DNA from: Lachnospiraceae bacterium
GTDB taxonomy: Bacteria > Bacillota_A > Clostridia > Lachnospirales > Lachnospiraceae
NCBI GenBank assembly: GCA_017626435.1
Contig: JAGAIR010000003.1
Location: 1 to 64,000 of the forward strand
DNA: 64,000 nucleotides
Direction of reading: 5' to 3'
A program made the translations under genes and the position numbers. The notes under the pieces are model-generated. The model was not told the origin of the DNA and did no database searches. It saw only the letters and a program-made list of their open reading frames with translations. Each line of letters opens with the position of its first letter. The first letter of the stretch is position 1. Below are positions 55,553 through 62,152 of this stretch, piece by piece.

Positions 55553-55584
55553 CGCCTGTGCCATCTGGTATAGGCGTTTTTTCT
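55553..55584 (+). terminator. Terminator between khpA and rimM
   Basis: CGCCTGTGCC pairs with GGTATAGGCG with one internal mismatch, followed by TTTTTTCTTT. Confidence 0.75.
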
Positions 55585-55596
55585 TTGGGAAGATAG

Positions 55597-55624
55597 TTGA
55601 CAGTTTTGTGGAAGGACGTAATAA
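55597..55624 (+). promoter_or_regulatory. Putative promoter of rimM-trmD
   Basis: Consensus TTGACA (55597-55602) is followed after 16 bases by TAATAA (55619-55624), just past the khpA terminator. The -10 is imperfect. Confidence 0.5.
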
Positions 55625-55739
55625 TAGGGATAATGATTCTGCGTTTGAATATAAAAATTGATATCTATTTGAAGTGAGAAATGATTGTTGGGAGTGATTG
55701 ACCAAAAAATTAACATATGGCAAAAGAGAGGAAAAAACA

Positions 55740-56246
55740 GTGGAAGATTATTTCAGAGTAGGCGTAATCGCCAATACCCATGGAATCCGGGGGGAAGTAA
55801 AGGTGTTTCCTACCACGGAGGAGCCAAACCGTTTTAAAGGAATGAAAAGGATTATTCTTGATACTGGAAAAGAAAAGAAAGAACTGGAAATAGCATCAGT
55901 TCGTTTTTTCAAGAATATGGTAATCATGAAATTTAAGGGAATTGATAATATAAATGAGATTGAACCATATAAGGGAATGGATCTGCTTGTGACGAGGGAA
56001 AATGCCATTCCTTTGAAGGAAGGCGAATATTATATTGCGGATATTATCGGTGCGAAAGTAGTTACGGAGGATGGAGTTGATTTTGGTGTCCTGAAAGACG
56101 TACTGACTACAGGAGCCAATGATGTATATGTTGTAGAGCATGAAGGCAGAGAGGTTTTACTGCCTGTGATTCCAGATTGCGTACGGAAGAGAGATATGGA
56201 GCAGAAAATCGTGACTGTTCATTTGATGAAGGGATTGTTAGATTAG
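55740..56246 (+). CDS. rimM: 16S rRNA processing protein RimM
   Basis: RimM is a 30S assembly factor that binds S19 and helps mature the 3' domain of 16S rRNA. The 168-residue protein has the N-terminal barrel ([20 protein letters not shown]) and the C-terminal PRC barrel ([13 protein letters not shown] ... [10 protein letters not shown]). The start is GTG 55740 after AGAGAGGAAAAAACA; a TTG at 55698 would add 14 residues not seen in the family. Confidence 0.96.
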   Translation: MEDYFRVGVIANTHGIRGEVKVFPTTEEPNRFKGMKRIILDTGKEKKELEIASVRFFKNMVIMKFKGIDNINEIEPYKGMDLLVTRENAIPLKEGEYYIADIIGAKVVTEDGVDFGVLKDVLTTGANDVYVVEHEGREVLLPVIPDCVRKRDMEQKIVTVHLMKGLLD

Positions 56247-56257
56247 AGAGGTTAAGT

Positions 56258-57040
56258 ATGAATTTTCATGTCATGACGTTATTTCCGGAAATGATTGAAA
56301 ATGCCATGGGGGAAAGCATTACAGGACGTGCTATGAAGGCAGGCCATATCCAGGTAAATGCAGTCAATATTCGGGATTTCGCAGAAAATAAGCATAACAG
56401 GGTAGATGATTATCCCTATGGAGGCGGTGCCGGCATGGTAATGCAGGCAGGACCTGTGTACCGGTGTTATCAGAGCATCTGTGCTGAAATAGAAAGGCGG
56501 AGAAACAGGAGTGTTGAGGATGCCGTACTGTCGGATGAGGCAGAACGAACGAGGGTAATCTATCTGACCCCTCAGGGGCAGGTGTTTCATCAAAAGATGG
56601 CACAGGAACTGTCCAGGGAAGAGGACTTGATTTTTCTTTGCGGTCATTATGAGGGAATTGATGAGCGCGTTTTGGAGAAGATAGTGACAGACTATGTGTC
56701 AATTGGAGATTATGTTCTGACCGGAGGGGAACTTCCGGCACTGGTGATGATGGATACCATCTCACGGCTGGTACCAGGGGTGCTGAGTAATGGGATGTCT
56801 GCCCAGACAGAATCTTTTTCGGATTCTTTATTGGAGTATCCTCAGTATACGAGACCAGAAGAGTGGATGGGAGAGGTAGTACCGCCTGTCCTTCTTTCGG
56901 GACATCATAAAAATATTGCAGCATGGTACCGGGAACAGTCAATTCTTCGGACTGCCCAGAGAAGACCAGATATGTTGGAAAAGGCACCATTGACACAGAA
57001 AGAACGCCAATGGATAGAGCAGTATCTGTCCCAACAATAA
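56258..57040 (+). CDS. trmD: tRNA (guanine(37)-N1)-methyltransferase
   Basis: TrmD is an essential SPOUT-fold methyltransferase that modifies G37 to prevent frameshifting. The 260-residue protein has FHVMTLFPEMIENAMGESI, DYPYGGGAGMVM, LCGHYEGIDERV and the knot region IGDYVLTGGELPALVMMD. GAGAGGTTAAGT precedes the ATG at 56258. The usual next gene, rplS, is absent; an ApbE gene follows instead. Confidence 0.97.
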   Translation: MNFHVMTLFPEMIENAMGESITGRAMKAGHIQVNAVNIRDFAENKHNRVDDYPYGGGAGMVMQAGPVYRCYQSICAEIERRRNRSVEDAVLSDEAERTRVIYLTPQGQVFHQKMAQELSREEDLIFLCGHYEGIDERVLEKIVTDYVSIGDYVLTGGELPALVMMDTISRLVPGVLSNGMSAQTESFSDSLLEYPQYTRPEEWMGEVVPPVLLSGHHKNIAAWYREQSILRTAQRRPDMLEKAPLTQKERQWIEQYLSQQ

Positions 57041-57174
57041 GTCTCTTTGAAATAGACAGACAAGGGAATCTTATGTGGTCTGTGATAGTGCTGGAAAAAG
57101 TAGAGAGAAATGACTGTCCGTAAAATAGAGCATATCGGACTGGAAATGACTATGGAAAGTGGAGAAAAATAGTG

Positions 57175-58395
57175 ATGGACAAATGGAAAAGAAAGCGAAA
57201 ATTTTTATCTGCATTTGCTGGTGTTCTGTCTTTTTGCCTTTTGTTTTTCGGAATCGCAGTGAATTTGTCCGGATGCAGCAGCCAAGTGGGGAAAGAACCG
57301 TTGTCAATCTCTGGTTTTGCATTTAATACTACCTATACTCTGACCTTGAATCAGGGAGGGAATCAGGAACTACTGGACAACTGTGTATCCAAGTGTAATG
57401 AATATGAAGAAATTTTTAGCCGTACCAGAAAGGATAGTGAGCTGTATCAGCTGAATGCTTTGGAAGATTTGTATTTAAAGGTCTGGCAGGAGAAAACCGG
57501 GAAAAGTGATATTGCAGGGGAATGGAGTAAACTTTCCAGAAAAGAATTGACGGCAGGGAAGATTTCTGAATATGAAAAGTGTCTTCAGAAAAAGGTGAAA
57601 GAAAATAAATTACCGGAACAGACCTTTTCTGTCTCTTCCCGGGGAGCACTTCTGGTGACTGTTTCGAAGGAATTGGCAGAATTGATTCAAAAAGGACTGG
57701 ATTATTCCGAATTATCCCAGGGAGGATTTGATATTACCATTGATCCGGTAAGCAGCCTTTGGGATTTTACCTCTGAAGAGGCAACCGTACCGGAAAAAGA
57801 GGTAATCAAACAGAGATTGCCTTATGTGGATTATAGAAAACTTACATTGAATGAAAATGTAGTGGAATTTGCACAGCCGGGCATGGGGATTGACCTGGGA
57901 GGAATCGCTAAGGGATATATTGCCGATTGTTTAAAAGAATATCTGGTGGGAGAAGGTGTTACCAGCGGGATGATCAATCTGGGAGGTAATGTTCTGTGTA
58001 TTGGTCAGAAGTCAGAGAAAGAGCCATTTCATATTGGAATCCAGCAGCCATTTGCAGACCGGAATGAAACCATTACCGCCATTTATGCAGATGATGTATC
58101 GGTGGTATCCTCTGGGATATATGAAAGATATATTCAAATGGATGGCAAATTGTATCACCATATTTTAAATCCCAAGACAGGTTATTCTTATGAAAATAAT
58201 TTAATTGGTGTTACGATAGTGTCAGAAAAATCAGCAGATGGAGACGGATTGTCTACTACGGGCTTTGTTTTGGGATTGGAGGATGGCCTGAAGTTGATCA
58301 ATTCCCTGGATGGTGTTGAGGCGGTGTTTATCACGAAAGATGAAACACTGCACTATTCAGATGGATTTGAAAAGATGTTGTATCAGGAGAAATAA
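57175..58395 (+). CDS. apbE: FAD:protein FMN transferase (ApbE), lipoprotein
   Basis: ApbE attaches FMN to Thr/Ser of target flavoproteins outside the membrane, such as Rnf or NQR subunits and extracellular reductases. The 406-residue protein has a lipoprotein signal (LSGC, Cys near residue 34). Conserved motifs are GGFDITIDPVSSLWDF, GIDLGGIAKGYIAD, NLGGNVLCIG and HHILNPKTGYSYEN, with the metal-binding Asp/Thr region near the end (STTGFVLGLEDG). An insertion of about 50 residues (KVWQEKTGKSD...) near residues 100-150 is longer than usual. The start is GTG 57172 or ATG 57175. Confidence 0.94.
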   Translation: MDKWKRKRKFLSAFAGVLSFCLLFFGIAVNLSGCSSQVGKEPLSISGFAFNTTYTLTLNQGGNQELLDNCVSKCNEYEEIFSRTRKDSELYQLNALEDLYLKVWQEKTGKSDIAGEWSKLSRKELTAGKISEYEKCLQKKVKENKLPEQTFSVSSRGALLVTVSKELAELIQKGLDYSELSQGGFDITIDPVSSLWDFTSEEATVPEKEVIKQRLPYVDYRKLTLNENVVEFAQPGMGIDLGGIAKGYIADCLKEYLVGEGVTSGMINLGGNVLCIGQKSEKEPFHIGIQQPFADRNETITAIYADDVSVVSSGIYERYIQMDGKLYHHILNPKTGYSYENNLIGVTIVSEKSADGDGLSTTGFVLGLEDGLKLINSLDGVEAVFITKDETLHYSDGFEKMLYQEK

Positions 58396-58407
58396 GGAGA
58401 AAAGAAT

Positions 58408-58677
58408 ATGGAGAAGATAAGAAGGGAGTATCGGTTCTGGGGTCGCGTACAGGGAGTGGGATTCCGTTATCATGCCATGTATTCGGCTCAAAGGCTGGGG
58501 CTTACCGGCTGGGTGCGTAATTGTTCAGATGGTACAGTAGAAGCACAGGTGCAGGGAGACAGGAGGGTCATTGCAGATTTTATCGAGATGCTGCATCAGG
58601 GGCGGTATATTGAGATAGAGGATTTTTCGTCCAGGGAAATCCCATTGGAGTCGGAGATCGGATTTCAGATAAGATAG
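58408..58677 (+). CDS. Acylphosphatase
   Basis: This 89-residue protein matches the acylphosphatase fold: FWGRVQGVGFRYHAMYSAQR carries the phosphate-binding loop and catalytic arginine, and GWVRNCSDGTVEAQVQGD the catalytic asparagine. It hydrolyses acyl phosphates such as acetyl phosphate or carbamoyl phosphate. It follows apbE by 12 bases with AAGGAGAAAAGAAT as ribosome binding site, so the two are cotranscribed. Confidence 0.95.
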   Translation: MEKIRREYRFWGRVQGVGFRYHAMYSAQRLGLTGWVRNCSDGTVEAQVQGDRRVIADFIEMLHQGRYIEIEDFSSREIPLESEIGFQIR

Positions 58678-58930
58678 TGAACTAGAGTGGATAAAGGATG
58701 TCTTATATTGGCTGAAAGAGCTGATGTAGGGCATTTTTGTTTTGTGGGAATGGAATTACAAAGAAACATTTGTCGATATCTGTCGAATGAATTGTGTTGT
58801 TCTAGATATGCTAGTGAGTTATTATATTACTATAAAAGTTTTTCATACCAACGATATGGAAGGTGTGTAAATTACAAATAATAAGAAGAAAGTAACTTGT
58901 CAAAAAAATAAGAAAGAAGGGATTAGTGAT
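58678..58930 (+). other. Intergenic region before the right-edge cluster
   Basis: This AT-rich stretch holds no gene I can support. A weak promoter is possible: TTGTTC (58797-58802), 17-base spacer, TATTAT (58820-58825). It could start the cluster at 58931. Confidence 0.35.
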
Positions 58931-59326
58931 ATGAGAAAAACAAAAGTAAAAACAATGGGATGTATTATTATGGCTTCTGCTTTATTGATGGGAAGTGTGG
59001 ATTATGCGGCTGCTGGTTCTACTTCATTTACCTATAAGGAGTGTAAAGTAAACTGTAGTTCATCAGGAGGTTCAAAGGCACAGGCCACTACTACCTCTGT
59101 CTATCCGGCAGTCTGTCATGTGTCAGCGACCATACAATATACAAGTAAGAAGGATGCTTCTGTTCGGAATGATACTACATCAGAGAAAAAGGCAACAGTC
59201 TCTGTTTCCGTTGAGGTAGAGGCCCCATCAAATTATGTCTGTACTTATGTTAATGGAAAACACAAGGCGACAGTTGGAGGCAGTACCTCTTCGGTACATA
59301 ATTCTTACTATGGTTCAAAAAAATAA
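58931..59326 (+). CDS. Small secreted Ser/Thr-rich protein, unknown
   Basis: This 131-residue protein has a clear Sec signal peptide (MRKTKVKTMGCIIMASALLM..., likely cleaved after YAAA at about residue 28). The mature part of about 103 residues is Ser/Thr/Lys-rich with beta-prone segments and four cysteines (two near residues 38-42, two in VCHVSATIQY and YVCTYVNGK), which could form disulphides. It ends HNSYYGSKK. GAAGGGATTAGTGAT lies before the ATG. The size, signal and following transporter-like genes recall secreted bacteriocin-type loci, but no known bacteriocin family is matched with confidence. Confidence 0.8.
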   Translation: MRKTKVKTMGCIIMASALLMGSVDYAAAGSTSFTYKECKVNCSSSGGSKAQATTTSVYPAVCHVSATIQYTSKKDASVRNDTTSEKKATVSVSVEVEAPSNYVCTYVNGKHKATVGGSTSSVHNSYYGSKK

Positions 59327-59357
59327 GAGTAAAATAAATCATAGAGATCTGATAAAA

Positions 59358-59391
59358 GCTGGAAGTAAAAGAAGTATTACTTTCAGCTTTT
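59358..59391 (+). terminator. Hairpin between the secreted protein and the propeller/SBP gene
   Basis: AAAGCTGGAAGT pairs with ACTTTCAGCTTT (one G-T pair) around a ten-base loop; a short TTTTG follows. It is probably a partial terminator giving more transcript of the small secreted protein than of the genes behind it. Confidence 0.5.
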
Positions 59392-59413
59392 GTCAACCGG
59401 AGGTGAAAGTTTC

Positions 59414-62104
59414 ATGAAGAGGAAAAGAAGAAAGGTATGTATTTTTTCCGTTTGTCTGCTGGTCCTGCTGATTGGCGTATCAGGGATATTTTTTTATATC
59501 AGAAATAAGAAAGAATCCAGACAAGTGGTTACTGAAATAAAAGCCGATGAGATAACGGTAGGAAATTCTATAGGGGATTCTTATGGGAATATTGGTTTTT
59601 TTCAAAAAAATCAGGATGGTATGCTGGTCTATACAGATGGAGAGTCTGGAAAAACTACCTTTGTCTGTGATAAGGTAAACTGCCAGCATGAACCGTACCG
59701 GGAGGGAAGCACTACAGATTGTGCAGCAGATATCCATACATTTAGCTATGTGATTCAACAGGGAAACTGGATCTATCTGGTGGGACATGAGTCGGACTCC
59801 AGCATGGAAAATTTGGTTATCTACCGGGAGGGTATTGATGGAACCAACCGGGAAAAGCTGCTTGTTTTGAATGATACTTCTTTGGTCAGTGTAATTACCA
59901 AATTGGTCTGTAATGGCAGATGGCTTGCTATGTCATATACGGAGGAGTATGAGTATGATAAAAATGGCAGGTTGGTAGACAGGGAAAACAGAGACGCAGG
60001 GGTCATACTCGTTGATTTAAATAATAAAACTGTTCAAAAATTGCAGGCAGGAAATAATGATCTTTCATCTGATGTACAGAGTCTGATGGTAACAGATATT
60101 TCTTTAACAGAGGAAGCCTTGTATTATACGTATTTTTATCTGGATGAGGAATATGAGGATCATAAATTGGCGAAACTGCCAGCCGGGAAGCAGGAAGCAT
60201 ATCAACAAGAGCATAGTCATGGAGGAGATTGCTGTTATCTGTTAAAGGATGGGGAAGTAGAAAACAGCATAGATGAAGGTGTCATGTCCTGCATTCTCAA
60301 AGGGCAGTATATACTTGCCTCAGATGTTTATGGGAATTTTTATTTTTGTGACCGCTTAGACGAAAGTGAGCAGGGAAAACAGGTTATTTATCATGCAGGA
60401 TACCAGGAATATGCAGAATGTCCGTACCGGCCATGGGGAATCATGGGAGATAAAGCTTATTACAGCAAGTATCTGGAGGAGCAGGATACTTCGGAATGGT
60501 ATGTTTTTGATATCAAAACGGGAAAAAGCCAGTTTTTGTTTACTGCGAGTACCACAATAGACTATATATCAGAGTCGTATCTTTTTGCTACACGACCTTT
60601 GTCCGGCGGAGGAGAGGATTCTGTTGAAGTTTTTTGTTTGAAACCAGAGGATTTTAAGGAAGAAACTTTTTCTCATACAGAAGATGAAAACATAGAGAAG
60701 AAAGATGGCATTTCGAAAGAAAAAGGGCAGGATAGTACAGTAGTGTGGGCAGCGGTCTCTGGCACCTTTCCGGATGAAAATGTGACAGAAAAAATCAATC
60801 AGTATTTGAAGGAAAATGGATATCATTTTCAGGTCGCGTTCCAATGCATTGAATGGGATGATACGGATAAGATTACGGCAGAGGCGATGGAAGAAAACTA
60901 TCCGGATATTGATATTTTACAGATTCCAGGCTCTGAGGCATATGCCAATCCAGCGGATGATTTTGTCCGGAATGGGTATTATCTTCCGCTAGATGAATAT
61001 CTTCAGGAAGATGGGAAAAAATTAAAAGATGCTTTGCCGGAATTATTGTGGGAGCAGGGAAGAGTAGATGGTTCTTTGTATACCTTGCCGAATACATGGC
61101 TTGATTATTATGACAGTTACTTTATTTTTAATTCGAAATATGTGTCCAAGAATCAGTTAAAGGAGTTTGACGGCAGCCTGGAGGGGCTGGAGCGGCTTTT
61201 GAAAGCGCAAAAGCTTAAAAAACTAGAGTCACCAGTTGTACTGTCAGGAAATCTGGCGTATTTCATGTATGGAAATCTACTGGATGCAACATATTGCTTT
61301 GGTCTCTGTTTATCAGAAGAGACAGGGAAAGCCAGTCTTTGGTATCAGAATAAAGAAGTGAGAGAATTTTACCGATGTCTGAACCGATGGTATCAAAATG
61401 GATGGATTAGTGGGAAGAATGGTCTTTCGAATGAAATTTTTTCAGAGAATATGACAAAAATGCAGGATTTAGCAGAAAAAGGAAACTATTTTGTGGAGAT
61501 AGGCTGTGGTGATATCATGGATGAAATGAAACAAAAGGAAAATTTGTTTTACCGGTCAAAAGGCAGAGTGAACTCTCTGGTCAGAGGCTCTACCGGGGTG
61601 GCAAAGAATTCTGTCCATCAGGAGCAGGCACTTTCTCTTCTTCAGTTAGCATATACGGAACAGGAATTTGCTAATCTTATGACATATGGGGTTCAGGGAA
61701 CGGATTATCAGTTAGAGAAAAATAAAGTATCTTTACAGGATGAAAGCGATACTTATTTAGTGAATATGCTCAACCGTGAAATTACGCTGGGAAATATCAT
61801 TGCGGCATCACCTTTAAAAACAGAAAAAGTGGACAGCTACCAGAAAAAAATGTTTCAATATTTTGAGGGAGGAAATGCTCCACAAGCTTCGTGTTTTTTG
61901 GGATTTCATCCAGATTTCAGAGGAAAAGAAGAATTTGTTGAAAAACTGATGAAGGAGGAAGAGGAAAGCGAAAATATCTGGAAGAGTACCAACTTTGAAA
62001 AAGAGTATGACAATCTCGTAAAAAAATTAAATACAAAAGAAAACAGAGAGTATGTGTCAGAGATCAACAGGCAATTGAAAGACTGGAATCAAATGAAAAA
62101 ATAA
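59414..62104 (+). CDS. Membrane-anchored protein with beta-propeller-like domain and extracellular solute-binding domain
   Basis: At 896 residues this protein has one N-terminal membrane helix (about 10-30) without a lipobox, so it is anchored with its bulk outside. Residues 45-430 contain repeated strand patterns of a propeller-like domain (GMLVYTDGESGKTTFVCDK, GNWIYLVGH, DKAYYSKYL), with a Cys/His motif CDKVNCQHEP near 83-92. Residues 440-896 resemble a family 1 type sugar/oligosaccharide binding protein (DIDILQIPGSEAYA, YLPLDEYLQEDGKKL), and its last hundred residues resemble the DUF3502 module of YtcQ/LipO-type proteins (YGVQGTDYQL, CFLGFHPDF). GGAGGTGAAAGTTTC precedes the ATG. The ligand is unknown. 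Confidence 0.85.
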   Translation: MKRKRRKVCIFSVCLLVLLIGVSGIFFYIRNKKESRQVVTEIKADEITVGNSIGDSYGNIGFFQKNQDGMLVYTDGESGKTTFVCDKVNCQHEPYREGSTTDCAADIHTFSYVIQQGNWIYLVGHESDSSMENLVIYREGIDGTNREKLLVLNDTSLVSVITKLVCNGRWLAMSYTEEYEYDKNGRLVDRENRDAGVILVDLNNKTVQKLQAGNNDLSSDVQSLMVTDISLTEEALYYTYFYLDEEYEDHKLAKLPAGKQEAYQQEHSHGGDCCYLLKDGEVENSIDEGVMSCILKGQYILASDVYGNFYFCDRLDESEQGKQVIYHAGYQEYAECPYRPWGIMGDKAYYSKYLEEQDTSEWYVFDIKTGKSQFLFTASTTIDYISESYLFATRPLSGGGEDSVEVFCLKPEDFKEETFSHTEDENIEKKDGISKEKGQDSTVVWAAVSGTFPDENVTEKINQYLKENGYHFQVAFQCIEWDDTDKITAEAMEENYPDIDILQIPGSEAYANPADDFVRNGYYLPLDEYLQEDGKKLKDALPELLWEQGRVDGSLYTLPNTWLDYYDSYFIFNSKYVSKNQLKEFDGSLEGLERLLKAQKLKKLESPVVLSGNLAYFMYGNLLDATYCFGLCLSEETGKASLWYQNKEVREFYRCLNRWYQNGWISGKNGLSNEIFSENMTKMQDLAEKGNYFVEIGCGDIMDEMKQKENLFYRSKGRVNSLVRGSTGVAKNSVHQEQALSLLQLAYTEQEFANLMTYGVQGTDYQLEKNKVSLQDESDTYLVNMLNREITLGNIIAASPLKTEKVDSYQKKMFQYFEGGNAPQASCFLGFHPDFRGKEEFVEKLMKEEEESENIWKSTNFEKEYDNLVKKLNTKENREYVSEINRQLKDWNQMKK

Positions 62105-62152
62105 GGCTTTTTCAGATGAAGTTGAAATGGATCATGAATGTGGGGTGCAAGG

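Noticed and set aside
58687..58881. 64-codon frame between acylphosphatase and the secreted protein
   Set aside because: It has no ribosome binding site, an odd Cys/Tyr-rich composition, and no likeness to any family; treated as intergenic.
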